A stretch of DNA of 64,000 nucleotides from Bacteroidales bacterium (GTDB lineage Bacteria; Bacteroidota; Bacteroidia; Bacteroidales; PXBB01), in assembly GCA_028698995.1 (NCBI GenBank), contig JAQVVM010000021.1, forward strand, positions 1 through 64,000, in the 5' to 3' direction. The position numbers and the translations under genes were made by a program. Under the pieces are notes generated by a model. It saw nothing but the letters and a program-made list of their open reading frames with translations, was not told where the DNA came from and ran no database searches. Below are positions 17,356 through 26,770 of this stretch, piece after piece; the stretch's first letter is position 1; each line of letters opens with the position of its first letter.

Positions 17356-18222
17356 GTGAATCAAGTTTTAATTTATTCAGTTGTAACATTAAGTTCCTTA
17401 GGTATTTTGGCAGCTGTTATACTATATTTTATAGCGCAAAAATTTAAGGTCATTGAAGATCCGCGAATTGACCTTATAGCCGATTTATTACCGGGAGCTA
17501 ATTGTGGTGGTTGCGGTTATGCAGGGTGCAGAAATCTTGCCGGTGAAATTGTAAAGAAGGAAGATTTGTCTGGTTTTATGTGCCCTCCCGGCGGGAATGA
17601 TACCATGAAAAAAATAGCAGCTGTATTAGGTCTTGAGGCTGTAGAAACAGAACCATTAATAGCTGTTATAAGATGTTCGGGTTCATTGGCAAGTGCACAA
17701 AAAAAATCAGAATACGATGGTGTCTCCACTTGTTTGTATGCCCATATGCTTTTTTCAGGAGAGAGTGGTTGTCCTCATGGTTGTCTTGGTCTGGGAGACT
17801 GTGTCGTATCCTGCCAATTTGACGCTATTTATATTGACAGCGAAACCAATTTACCGGTCGTAAGTAATGAGAAGTGTGTAGCTTGCGGAGCATGTGTTAA
17901 AGCCTGTCCGAGATCAATTATTGAATTAAGAAAAAAAGGTAAGAAAGACAGAAGAATTTTTGTATCCTGTGTCAATACAGAAAAGGGTGCTGTTGCACGG
18001 AAGAATTGTAAGGTTGCATGTATTGGTTGCGGAAAATGTGTTAAAGAATGTAAGTTTGATGCCATTACAATGGAAAACAACATTGCATATATAGATTTCA
18101 ACAAATGTACTTTATGTCGCAAATGTGTTTCTGAATGCCCTACAGATGCTATTCATGAACTCAACTTTCCACCAAAGAAACCCAAACAAGAAGTCGTTGA
18201 ACAGTCAGAATCTAACCAATAA
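17356..18222 (+). CDS. rnfB: Rnf electron transport complex subunit B
   Basis: This 288-residue ferredoxin-like subunit starts at GTG, directly before the N-terminal membrane helix (residues about 4-26). A four-Cys cluster motif follows ([14 protein letters not shown], with a further Cys in GFMCPPGG). Several CxxCxxCxxxC ferredoxin motifs come next ([35 protein letters not shown]). It is the entry point for electrons from reduced ferredoxin. It is the first gene of an rnfBCDGEA operon, an order used by Bacteroidota. The Rnf complex couples ferredoxin oxidation and NAD reduction to Na+ or H+ export. Confidence 0.96.
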   Translation: MNQVLIYSVVTLSSLGILAAVILYFIAQKFKVIEDPRIDLIADLLPGANCGGCGYAGCRNLAGEIVKKEDLSGFMCPPGGNDTMKKIAAVLGLEAVETEPLIAVIRCSGSLASAQKKSEYDGVSTCLYAHMLFSGESGCPHGCLGLGDCVVSCQFDAIYIDSETNLPVVSNEKCVACGACVKACPRSIIELRKKGKKDRRIFVSCVNTEKGAVARKNCKVACIGCGKCVKECKFDAITMENNIAYIDFNKCTLCRKCVSECPTDAIHELNFPPKKPKQEVVEQSESNQ

Positions 18223-18228
18223 TAAAAT

Positions 18229-19554
18229 ATGAAAACGTTCAAATTAGGCGGTGTACATCCAGAAGAGAATAAGCTTTCTGCCGATAAAGCAATTGAAATA
18301 TTACCCTTGCCAAAAGTTGTTTATGTTCCATTTTCGCAACATCTGGGAGCTCCTTCTGTGCCAGTAGTTGACAAAGGGGATGCTGTTAAAGTAGGACAAC
18401 TGATAGCCAAAGCGCAAGGTTTTATATCTGCAAATATTCATGCACCTGTTTCCGGTAAGGTTGCAAAAATTGACAGCATTATTGACAGTAGTGGTTATCG
18501 CAAAAATGTTATTGTTATTAATACCGAAGGCGATGAATGGGACGAAAGCATTGATACTTCAACAGAAATTAAAAGAGACATTCTTTTAAGTGCCAAGGAG
18601 ATAATTGATAAAATCCATGAAAAAGGTATCGTTGGTATGGGAGGAGCTACTTTCCCAACTTACGTTAAAATGATGGTCCCTGAAGGTAAAAAAGCTGAAT
18701 TTCTAGTTATCAATGGTGTGGAGTGCGAGCCATATCTAACTTCCGATCATCGCCTGATGCTTGAAAAAGGAGAAGAAATGCTCATAGGTGTCAGTATTCT
18801 GATGAAGACACTCAATGTAGAAAAAGCTCTTATTGGCATAGAGTCTAATAAAATGGACGCCATAAACTATTTAACTGTTTTGGCTCAAAAATTTAACGGG
18901 ATTTCAATTATTCCTTTAAAAGTAATGTATCCTCAGGGAGGAGAGAAACAACTTATAAAGTCTGTCATAAATAGAGAAGTTCCTTCGGGGAAATTACCTA
19001 TTGAAGTTGGATGTGTGGTTCAGAATGTGGGGACGGCTTTTGCTGTTTATGAAGCTGTTCAGAAAAATAAACCTTTAATTGAAAGAGTGGTTACCGTTAC
19101 AGGAAAATCTCTAAAAAAACCTTCAAACTTTATTGCACGGATAGGAACACCTATAATTGAACTTATTGAATATGCTGGCGGCTTGCCTGAAGATACAGGA
19201 AAAGTTATCAGTGGTGGACCCATGATGGGAAAAGCTTTGAATTCTCTTGAAGCACCTGTAACAAAAGGAACTTCAGGGATTTTAATTATGACACAGAAAG
19301 AGTCTAAAAGACCGGAGCAACTTAACTGTATCAGATGTGCCAAATGTGTCGAAGTCTGTCCGATGGGCATTGAACCTTACCTGATTGCTCTTTACACTGA
19401 ATTGGGGAAAGCTGAAGAAACAGAAAAAGAAAGGGTAATGGATTGTATCGAATGCGGTTCCTGTTCCTATATTTGTCCCTCAGGAAGGTATTTGCTTGAT
19501 AATGTCAGAATTGCAAAAAGCAAAGTGGGTTATATAATCAGAAACAGAAAATAA
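18229..19554 (+). CDS. rnfC: Rnf electron transport complex subunit C
   Basis: This 441-residue NADH/FMN-binding-type subunit has an N-terminal barrel-sandwich domain (FSQHLGAPSVPVVDKGD, HAPVSGKV). A flavin/NAD-binding region follows (GMGGATFPTYVKM, VINGVECEPYL, PQGGEKQLIK). Two C-terminal [4Fe-4S] motifs complete it (CIRCAKCVEVCP and CIECGSCSYICP). It should exchange electrons with NAD(H) on the cytoplasmic side. It lies 6 bp after rnfB. Confidence 0.96.
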   Translation: MKTFKLGGVHPEENKLSADKAIEILPLPKVVYVPFSQHLGAPSVPVVDKGDAVKVGQLIAKAQGFISANIHAPVSGKVAKIDSIIDSSGYRKNVIVINTEGDEWDESIDTSTEIKRDILLSAKEIIDKIHEKGIVGMGGATFPTYVKMMVPEGKKAEFLVINGVECEPYLTSDHRLMLEKGEEMLIGVSILMKTLNVEKALIGIESNKMDAINYLTVLAQKFNGISIIPLKVMYPQGGEKQLIKSVINREVPSGKLPIEVGCVVQNVGTAFAVYEAVQKNKPLIERVVTVTGKSLKKPSNFIARIGTPIIELIEYAGGLPEDTGKVISGGPMMGKALNSLEAPVTKGTSGILIMTQKESKRPEQLNCIRCAKCVEVCPMGIEPYLIALYTELGKAEETEKERVMDCIECGSCSYICPSGRYLLDNVRIAKSKVGYIIRNRK

Positions 19555-19581
19555 CAAATTAATCACAAATAGCATATTAAA

Positions 19582-20586
19582 ATGGGTTTATTGACAGTTT
19601 CCGGCTCTCCACACATCAAAGGTGTGGATAATGTGAAAAAAATAATGTATGGTGTTGTTATAGCAATGATACCGGCAATGCTGATTTCATTTTATTTTTT
19701 TGGTCTTGGCGCCATAAAAGTTACACTTGTGGCAATTGCTTCCTGTTTATTGTTTGAATTCTTAATTCAGCGTTTTCTTCTTAAAGGGAAAACCACAATA
19801 AATGATGGATCTGCTATTATTACAGGTATTTTGCTAAGTTTTAATGTGCCCAGCAGTATGCCGTCATGGATGATCATCATCGGCTCATTAGTTGCTATTG
19901 GAATTGCAAAAATGTCGTTTGGCGGCTTAGGGAAAAACCCATTCAACCCAGCTTTAGTAGGACGTGTATTTTTACTTATTTCTTTCCCTGTGGATATGAC
20001 AAACTGGCCTAAACCACAAGCTTTTAGCACCGCACTTACAGATGCTATTACAGGTCCAACACCATTGGCGATTGTTAAAGAAGGCATTTCAAAAGGTCAG
20101 ACAATACCAGAGATTATGTCATCAGGAAAAATCCCGGCATATGTTGATATGCTATTTGGTAATATGGGTGGTTCTTTAGGAGAGATTTCCACAATAGCAA
20201 TATTAATTGGTGGCTTGTATCTGCTTTTCCGAAAAATAATCACATGGCATATTCCGGTATCTTTTATTGGAACCACATTTGTTTTTGCTTTAATCTTATG
20301 GCTTATTGATCCTTCACTTTATATCAACCCCTTATTTCACCTGATTACAGGAGGTTTAATGCTGGGAGCTGTGTTCATGGCTACAGATATGGTTACATCC
20401 CCTATGAGCAAAACGGGGCAAATTATTTTCGGTTTTGGCTGTGGGGTTTTAACAATTTTAATTAGGGTGTGGGGGGCATATCCGGAAGGTGTTTCATTTG
20501 CGATACTGTTGATGAATTCAGTTACGCCACTTATTAATAAAGGATTTAAACCAACAAAATTTGGGGAGGTTGTAAAAAATGGCTAA
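19582..20586 (+). CDS. rnfD: Rnf electron transport complex subunit D
   Basis: This 334-residue integral membrane subunit has about nine hydrophobic segments. It is related to NqrB and carries a covalently bound FMN on a Thr in an SGAT-type motif. The corresponding site here is TGPTPLA with Thr160, so the third residue is Pro instead of Ala. Other family signatures such as FGGLGKNPFNPALVGRVFL are intact. It overlaps rnfG by 8 bp (20579-20586), consistent with coupled translation. Confidence 0.95.
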   Translation: MGLLTVSGSPHIKGVDNVKKIMYGVVIAMIPAMLISFYFFGLGAIKVTLVAIASCLLFEFLIQRFLLKGKTTINDGSAIITGILLSFNVPSSMPSWMIIIGSLVAIGIAKMSFGGLGKNPFNPALVGRVFLLISFPVDMTNWPKPQAFSTALTDAITGPTPLAIVKEGISKGQTIPEIMSSGKIPAYVDMLFGNMGGSLGEISTIAILIGGLYLLFRKIITWHIPVSFIGTTFVFALILWLIDPSLYINPLFHLITGGLMLGAVFMATDMVTSPMSKTGQIIFGFGCGVLTILIRVWGAYPEGVSFAILLMNSVTPLINKGFKPTKFGEVVKNG

Positions 20587-21181
20587 AAAATTAGATTCTA
20601 CTTTAAAAAACATGATTTTGTCATTGGCTTTTATATCAATGGTAATGTCAGCAGCTTTAGGTTATGTATATTTATTAACTAAGGATCCTATACTAGAAAC
20701 CGCAAAAAAGGCAGAAAATAATGCCATAATGGAAGTTGCACCTTCTTTCGATAACACACCAGTTGCAAAAGAAATTGACGGTTTGACATTTTATGAAGTC
20801 AGCAAAGAAGGCCAAACTGCAGGATATGCTGTAAAAACCTTTACTGAAAAAGCTTTTTCTGGCAGATTCGACTTAATGGTTGGTTTTTTTAACGATGGAA
20901 CAATAAATCAGATTGCTGTCCTTGATCAAAAAGAAACACCGGGTTTGGGAAATAAAATAATGGAACCAAAGTTTAAAGATCAATTTCTAAATAAAAACCC
21001 CGGAACTTGGAAGATGCAAGTAAGAAAAGATGGCGGAGAAGTAGATGCTATCAGTGCAGCAACTATATCATCCCGAGCATTTTGCGATGCTGTTCAAAAG
21101 GCTTATGACAGTTTTATTAAAAACTATGGCAACAACAGTAATATTACTGCTTCTGCTGATTCAACAATAAAAGGAGAATAA
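20579..21181 (+). CDS. rnfG: Rnf electron transport complex subunit G
   Basis: This 200-residue subunit has one N-terminal membrane helix (about residues 11-34) and a periplasmic FMN-binding domain. The covalent flavin site is a Thr near residue 162 in DAISAATISSRAF; most relatives have SGAT, here SAAT. KETPGLGNKI, the typical preceding segment, is present. It overlaps the end of rnfD and is followed 2 bp later by rnfE. Confidence 0.95.
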   Translation: MAKKLDSTLKNMILSLAFISMVMSAALGYVYLLTKDPILETAKKAENNAIMEVAPSFDNTPVAKEIDGLTFYEVSKEGQTAGYAVKTFTEKAFSGRFDLMVGFFNDGTINQIAVLDQKETPGLGNKIMEPKFKDQFLNKNPGTWKMQVRKDGGEVDAISAATISSRAFCDAVQKAYDSFIKNYGNNSNITASADSTIKGE

Positions 21182-21183
21182 TT

Positions 21184-21780
21184 ATGGGAAATTTTAAGCA
21201 TTTTACTAACGGAATTTTCAAAGAAAATCCATTGTTTGTTCTTGTTCTTGGCACATGCCCTGCATTAGCAGTAACAACTTCCGTTACAAACGGTTTAGGG
21301 ATGGGTATTGCTGCAACTTTCGTTTTGGTTTGCTCAAATATATTCATCTCGTTGCTAAAAAACTTTATTCCTGATAAAGTTCGGATAGCGGCCTTTATTG
21401 TTGTGATTGCTTCGTTTGTAACCATTGTTGACCTTGTTATGCAAGCCTTTACGCCCGACTTATATAAAGCTTTAGGGGTTTTTATTCCTCTGATTGTTGT
21501 TAACTGCATTATTTTGGGTCGTGCTGAGGCTTTTGCTCAGAAAAACTCACCTTTTGCTTCGATTCTTGATGGTTTTGGAATGGGGCTGGGGTTTACTTTG
21601 GCTTTATGTGTTATGGCTGCAATACGGGAACTGTTAGGTAACGGTTCAATTTTAGACATCAAATTAGTCAGTGAAAATGCCAAAACAATACTCATATTTA
21701 TATTGCCTCCGGGTGCTTTCATAACTTTTGGATACCTTATAGCATTAATGAATTTAGTAAAACGAAAATTTAATATTTAA
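21184..21780 (+). CDS. rnfE: Rnf electron transport complex subunit E
   Basis: This 198-residue integral membrane protein with about six helices is related to RnfA and NqrD. Signatures include the N-terminal NGIFKENPLFVLVLGTCPALAV, which carries a conserved membrane Cys, and the internal NCIILGRAEAFA. RnfE and RnfA form the membrane core with a shared iron-sulfur site. It is tightly packed in the operon (2 bp after rnfG, 4 bp before rnfA). Confidence 0.95.
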   Translation: MGNFKHFTNGIFKENPLFVLVLGTCPALAVTTSVTNGLGMGIAATFVLVCSNIFISLLKNFIPDKVRIAAFIVVIASFVTIVDLVMQAFTPDLYKALGVFIPLIVVNCIILGRAEAFAQKNSPFASILDGFGMGLGFTLALCVMAAIRELLGNGSILDIKLVSENAKTILIFILPPGAFITFGYLIALMNLVKRKFNI

Positions 21781-21784
21781 AAAC

Positions 21785-22357
21785 ATGGAATTTATCACAA
21801 TAATTATTCTGGCACTTTTTGTTAACAATGTCGTTCTGGCACAATTTCTTGGTATTTGTCCATTTTTAGGAGTATCAAACAAGGTAGGTACAGCATTGGG
21901 TATGGGAGCTGCAGTTATTTTTGTAATGGCTTTAGCTAACCTAGTAACTTACATGATTTTCAATTTTATTCTTGCTCCTTTAGGTATTGATTTCATGCGC
22001 ACAATTACTTTTATTTTTGTGATTGCCTCTTTGGTTCAGATTGTTGAAATTATTTTAAAGAAAACAGCCCCTGCATTATATCAGGCTCTTGGAATTTATC
22101 TTCCTTTGATAACAACGAATTGTGCTGTTTTAGGTATAGCTCTGCTAGCCATTACTAAAAACTACAATCTTCTTGAAAGCGTAGTTTATGCATCTGCCAC
22201 TGCTGTGGGTTTTACAATTGCACTTATACTTCTGGCAGGTATCAGAGAACAACTTGAGCTTGTACAAATGCCCAAAGGAATGAAAGGTGTTCCAATTGCC
22301 CTTATAGTTGCCGGTATTCTGGCTTTGGCCTTCATGGGCTTTGCAGGACTTGCTTAA
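21785..22357 (+). CDS. rnfA: Rnf electron transport complex subunit A
   Basis: This 190-residue membrane protein is homologous to RnfE and NqrE, with six helices. Characteristic segments are NNVVLAQFLGICPFLGVS near the N-terminus and ITTNCAVLGIALL in the middle; both carry Cys residues at the positions thought to ligand the intramembrane cluster. It is the last gene of the operon. No clear hairpin terminator is seen before the next gene, which begins about 180 bp later. Confidence 0.95.
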   Translation: MEFITIIILALFVNNVVLAQFLGICPFLGVSNKVGTALGMGAAVIFVMALANLVTYMIFNFILAPLGIDFMRTITFIFVIASLVQIVEIILKKTAPALYQALGIYLPLITTNCAVLGIALLAITKNYNLLESVVYASATAVGFTIALILLAGIREQLELVQMPKGMKGVPIALIVAGILALAFMGFAGLA

Positions 22358-22535
22358 AAATCTATTCCATTTTCTCGGAATTAAAATTTTTGTATCCTTA
22401 ATTTGACTTATCTATACATTTTTTTCTTTAACTTCTAAAAAAATAGTAGGTTTGTTTTGTTTTTAAAAAAATTTGATCATTTGACTGAAATGATAAAAGA
22501 AGTTTTTCATAAAATATATTCAAATTAGAGATTGA

Positions 22536-23795
22536 ATGGAAAGATTGAATCAAATTTTAATTAAATTATTCAGAAATCACCATTATAATCAAGCCTTAAT
22601 TATACTCATTTTTTTAAGTACATTTCTATTTCCGGTATTTCGTTTTTCTTCAAAAATGCCATATATTGATTTATTGGATTTGATTTTGCCACTTTTATTC
22701 ATATCGATTTGGATAGAGAGAAAACATTTAAAATCACGTTTTGCCTTGGTAGTTTTGGCTTTTGCTGCATATATCCTATTAACCATAATCATAAACGGAA
22801 GACTGAGTGCTTACAGGGATTATTTTGAGATATTAAAACTTTTAAAATTCCTTATTGTATTTGTCTTCATATTTTTGCACATCAGCCCCGATAAATTTCA
22901 CAAATACATTATTGCTGTTTTTATAGCCGTAGCTGTTTTTAATCTCTTTCACTTCTATAACATTCTGAATTTCAATGAGTTTTTGCGCAGATACTACTAC
23001 ACTTCAGACATACATATTTCACTTTTTGGGCTGAACTCCTTGGGGCAACCAGCAACAAAGCGCATGTTGGGAACTTTAGGTAATCCTAATAACAATGCTG
23101 TTATTTTTCTGTTTTTTTCCTGTTTTTTCCTAATGAATCCACATAAAGAGAAATTAATACATAAATTTTTCTTTTTAATTGCTTATACGGGTATCGTACT
23201 TTGCCAATCAAGAACAGGTGTTATTAGTTTTCTCGGCATATACATTTTGCATTTCTTCTTAGCTCCATTTAATATTAGAGACAAAATCTTTCAGTTTGGT
23301 GCTATGGCGCTTATTTTTTTCATCATATTTGAGTACAGTTCTTCCGATTATATTGCCTCACTTGCTAGCGGTCAAGATATAATTGAAACAGGCTCTGCCC
23401 GTGGTCGGCTTGAAACTTGGACCTATCTATGGGAAATGATCAGGACTAAACCAATATTTGGTCATGCCCCTTTTAAGGAGTATTTTTATGAGAATGGATT
23501 ATATTCAGAAAGTGAATACATGCTGATGTTATGGCGTTATGGCATCATAGGATTGTTTTTGTATTTTCTCATGTTGATACAACCTGCTTTTATTGCATTT
23601 TTTAAATATAGAAAAGAAAAAAACTCGCATTTTCTGATACTGTTTACAGGCGTCATTTTTATAACAGCTCTTACCAATAACCCCATGAATAATCCTGTAA
23701 TTAATATTACTTTTGCAATTGCTTTGGCTTATTGGGCAAAATCTGTTCAACAAAGGGAAATCATTAGCCTGAACAATGGAAACAAACAGATATGA
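22536..23795 (+). CDS. O-antigen ligase / polymerase family membrane protein
   Basis: This 419-residue multi-pass membrane protein has about ten to twelve hydrophobic segments. A large loop before the last helices contains GSARGRLETWTYLWEMIRTKPIFGHAP, the arrangement of the Wzy_C/WaaL (O-antigen ligase) domain. Another family feature is LGTLGNPNNNAVIF in the central region and CQSRTGVISFLGIY. It would polymerise or transfer surface polysaccharide in the inner membrane. It overlaps the following glycosyltransferase by 4 bp, so it belongs to a small glycan operon. Confidence 0.85.
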   Translation: MERLNQILIKLFRNHHYNQALIILIFLSTFLFPVFRFSSKMPYIDLLDLILPLLFISIWIERKHLKSRFALVVLAFAAYILLTIIINGRLSAYRDYFEILKLLKFLIVFVFIFLHISPDKFHKYIIAVFIAVAVFNLFHFYNILNFNEFLRRYYYTSDIHISLFGLNSLGQPATKRMLGTLGNPNNNAVIFLFFSCFFLMNPHKEKLIHKFFFLIAYTGIVLCQSRTGVISFLGIYILHFFLAPFNIRDKIFQFGAMALIFFIIFEYSSSDYIASLASGQDIIETGSARGRLETWTYLWEMIRTKPIFGHAPFKEYFYENGLYSESEYMLMLWRYGIIGLFLYFLMLIQPAFIAFFKYRKEKNSHFLILFTGVIFITALTNNPMNNPVINITFAIALAYWAKSVQQREIISLNNGNKQI

Positions 23796-24844
23796 GAAAA
23801 TTGCTTATTGTTGGAAGTAATTCAATACACATCAAAACCTATTTAAGTCTGATTGATGGTTATTTTGACAATGTATTGTTTTTAACGGAGATTTCAGAAA
23901 AAGAAATTATTGCTACCAGTAATTTTCTGACTGCAGATTTTTCTGTTAAGAACCCCCTTAAAGCTGTTGCCACCATATTAAAAATCAGAAAAATTATTGC
24001 TACATACAAGCCAAGTGTTATCCATATCCATCAAGCGAATACATATGCTTTTTTAACACTTCTTGCCAATAAGACTTTAAAAATTCCGATAATTGTTACC
24101 GCCTGGGGAAGTGATGTTCTTTTGCATGCATCGATGAATTTTTTACAAAAACAAATGCTCAGATTTGTATTGAGTAAAGCCGATTATTATACTGCCGATG
24201 CCAAATTTGTTGGGGGAATGATGCAATCGTTGTCAAAAAGAAACATCGATATTTGTATTGCCAACTTTGGCGTAGATGTTTCAGAAAGTAATGATATTCT
24301 AAAAAAAGAAAAACTAATTTATTCCAATCGTCTGCACAATCCTCTTTACAGAATTGATAAAATCATAACTGCATTTCATTCTTTCAGCAAACAAAACCCT
24401 GACTGGAGGCTTGTTTTTGCGGGCACAGGATCAGAAACAGAAAATCTGAAATCGCTCGTAAAAACATTGGAATTACAGGAAAAAATTGTTTTTACCGGTT
24501 GGATAGATAAAGAAAAGAATATTGATTATTACAAAAAAGCCTGCTATTATGTATCCATTCCCGAAAGTGACGGCACTTCTGTTAGTCTTCTCGAAGCAAT
24601 GGTCTACGGCTGCATACCCGTTGTTTCAGAACTGCCGGCCAATAAAGAATGGGTAAATAATGGTGAAAACGGTTTTTTAGTGGCAGATGTAGATTCTGAT
24701 TTTCTTAGTGGCATTTTTACAATAGACATTCATAAAGCAGCTTCTCAGAATATTGACATTATAAAAAAACGAGGCTCTACTAGCGTTAACCGTGAGATTT
24801 TTATTTCTGCCTACGAAAAACTCAACAAAAAAAGAAAATCATGA
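23792..24844 (+). CDS. Glycosyltransferase family 4 (GT-B fold)
   Basis: This 350-residue cytoplasmic glycosyltransferase has an N-terminal donor-independent domain (residues 1-160) with VIHIHQANTYAF and VTAWGSDVLL. The C-terminal sugar-nucleotide-binding domain has LVFAGTGSETENLKSLV, FTGWIDKEKNIDYYKKA and IPESDGTSVSLLEAMVYGCIPV, which contains the E-x7-E motif of GT4. ATGA overlaps join it to both neighbours. It probably adds a sugar to a lipid-linked glycan; donor and acceptor are unknown. Confidence 0.9.
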   Translation: MRKLLIVGSNSIHIKTYLSLIDGYFDNVLFLTEISEKEIIATSNFLTADFSVKNPLKAVATILKIRKIIATYKPSVIHIHQANTYAFLTLLANKTLKIPIIVTAWGSDVLLHASMNFLQKQMLRFVLSKADYYTADAKFVGGMMQSLSKRNIDICIANFGVDVSESNDILKKEKLIYSNRLHNPLYRIDKIITAFHSFSKQNPDWRLVFAGTGSETENLKSLVKTLELQEKIVFTGWIDKEKNIDYYKKACYYVSIPESDGTSVSLLEAMVYGCIPVVSELPANKEWVNNGENGFLVADVDSDFLSGIFTIDIHKAASQNIDIIKKRGSTSVNREIFISAYEKLNKKRKS

Positions 24845-25962
24845 GAATTAAAGTTTGTCATATAACTTCAGCTCATCCCCGTTATGATGTTAGAATTTTT
24901 CGCAAAGAATGTGTGAGCCTTGCTACTGTTTATGATGTATCACTTATTGTTGCTGATGGTTTAGGAGAAGAAACTATTGATGGTGTTACAATAATTGATG
25001 CCGGGAAAAAATCTGACGGAAGGTTTACAAGAATGCTGAATACTGCTAAAAAAGTTTATTATAAAGCATTAGAAATTGATGCAGACATTTATCATTTTCA
25101 TGACCCTGAGCTTTTACCCTACGGGAAAAAATTTATTCGAAGGGGAAAGAAAGTAATTTACGATGCTCACGAAGATTTACCCCGACAAATTATGTCCAAA
25201 TACTGGATACCAAAAATATTCAGAAAAATGATTTCCATTTCTGTCGAAAGGTACGAAAATTCTTCTGCACATCAGATGTCTTGTATCATTACAGCAACTC
25301 CCCATATAAGAAAAAGATTTCTAAAACAAAATAAGCATACCATAGATATAAATAACTATCCTTTTTTAGAACCTGATTCAGATGAATCAATTTCATTTAA
25401 TCATAAAGAGCATGCCGTGTGCTTTGTCGGATCTGCCAGTAAAATAAGAGGATTAACCGAAGTGATAGAAGCTATGGAGTTGCTTGAAACAGATTTGAAA
25501 CTGTATTTTGCAGGACATATTTCACCACAGATTTATAAAGAGGAACTTATGTCCTTAAAAGGCTGGAGAAAAGTTGTAAATTTTGAAGAGGTTTCTCCTA
25601 AAGAAGTTCAGAACATTTACAAAAAATCGAAAGCAGGTATTGTTACCTTTTATCCATTACCCAATCATGTCAATGCCCAGCCCAACAAGATTTTTGAATA
25701 TATGGCTTCAGGTTTACCGGTGATAGCATCCAACTTTCCTCTTTGGAAAGATATTATTGAAAAAAACAATTGTGGTATTTGTGTTGACCCACAAAATCCA
25801 TTAGCAGTTAAAAATGCCATTTTATATATTGTAGAAAATCCTGACAAAGCTGTTGAAATGGGAATTAACGGGAAAAAAGCAGTTTCTGAAATTTACAACT
25901 GGAACAGTGAAAAAGAAAAACTTTATACTGTTTACAATCAATTAACCGAACAAAAAATATAG
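24841..25962 (+). CDS. Glycosyltransferase family 4 (GT-B fold)
   Basis: This 373-residue glycosyltransferase has an N-terminal domain starting KVCHITSAHPRYDVRIFRKE and containing IYHFHDPELLPYG and IYDAHEDLPRQI. The C-terminal domain has VCFVGSASKIRGL, VTFYPLPNHVNAQPNKIFEYMASGLPVIAS and CGICVDPQNPLAV, a pattern seen in WfgS/WfaP-like GT4 enzymes. It overlaps the preceding gene by 4 bp and ends the plus-strand run. It meets the SDR gene in convergent orientation. Confidence 0.9.
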   Translation: MRIKVCHITSAHPRYDVRIFRKECVSLATVYDVSLIVADGLGEETIDGVTIIDAGKKSDGRFTRMLNTAKKVYYKALEIDADIYHFHDPELLPYGKKFIRRGKKVIYDAHEDLPRQIMSKYWIPKIFRKMISISVERYENSSAHQMSCIITATPHIRKRFLKQNKHTIDINNYPFLEPDSDESISFNHKEHAVCFVGSASKIRGLTEVIEAMELLETDLKLYFAGHISPQIYKEELMSLKGWRKVVNFEEVSPKEVQNIYKKSKAGIVTFYPLPNHVNAQPNKIFEYMASGLPVIASNFPLWKDIIEKNNCGICVDPQNPLAVKNAILYIVENPDKAVEMGINGKKAVSEIYNWNSEKEKLYTVYNQLTEQKI

Positions 25963-25987
25963 CATTTTAAGCAATAGTCATTCAAAT

Positions 25988-26770
25988 TTATTCTATTTTG
26001 TTTATAATTGAAGCTGTAGCCTGTTGAGAAGGCATCACGAGGATATCATTAATATTTACATGTGGAGGTAAACCAATAATAAAACCAATAATATGTGCAA
26101 TATCTTCGGGTTTTAAAGGTGTAAATCCTTTATACACATTTTTAGCCCTGTCAGTATCCCCCTTAAACCTTACGATTGAAAATTCTGTCTCAACAGCTCC
26201 GGGAGCAAGATTGGTAACTCTTATATCATGTTTCAGAAAATCTATCCTCATAGCCTTACTCAGGCTATCAACAGCATGCTTTGTGGCACAATATACATTC
26301 CCATTCGGATAGGTTTCCTTTCCTGCAATAGAGCCAATATTTATAATCTGGGGGCATTTGCTTTTTTTAAGCAGAGGCAGCGCATGTTTTGTCAGAAGCA
26401 AAACACCTTTAATATTTGTATCAATCATGGTAAACCAATCCTCAATATTTCCCTCGTCAATACTATTAAGTCCTAAGGCAAGACCTGCATTATTAATCAA
26501 TACATCAAGAACATCAATTTTACTATTAATTTCCTCAAATCCGCAAGCGGCTGCCGCGTGGTCTGATACATCGAAACAACTAATATACACCACAGTATTG
26601 TATTTTCCGACTATCTCATTCCTGAGATTTTCAAGCATTTTTAGGCGCCTTCCATTTATTACAAGGTTATAGCCTTTTGAGGCTAGTTCCAGTGCAGTTG
26701 CTCTGCCGATACCACTTGTTGCACCACTTATTAAGGCTGTTTTATTGATTAAGTTGTTTTTCTTTTTCAT
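25988..26770 (-). CDS. Short-chain dehydrogenase/reductase
   Basis: This is a classical SDR of about 260 residues. It has the NAD(P)-binding glycine motif ISGATSGIGRATALEL, followed by an Arg-rich segment (NGRRLKML) that favours NADP(H). It also has the structural NNAG motif and the catalytic Ser (IGSIAG), Tyr and Lys (YCATK). I prefer the ATG at 26770 (MKKKNNLINKTALISG) because the family starts just before this motif. An ATG at 26803 and a TTG at 26815 also lie in frame and overlap the upstream membrane protein gene more. It resembles the YdfG/serine 3-dehydrogenase group. The substrate is unknown. Confidence 0.88.
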   Translation of the reverse strand: MKKKNNLINKTALISGATSGIGRATALELASKGYNLVINGRRLKMLENLRNEIVGKYNTVVYISCFDVSDHAAAACGFEEINSKIDVLDVLINNAGLALGLNSIDEGNIEDWFTMIDTNIKGVLLLTKHALPLLKKSKCPQIINIGSIAGKETYPNGNVYCATKHAVDSLSKAMRIDFLKHDIRVTNLAPGAVETEFSIVRFKGDTDRAKNVYKGFTPLKPEDIAHIIGFIIGLPPHVNINDILVMPSQQATASIINKIE

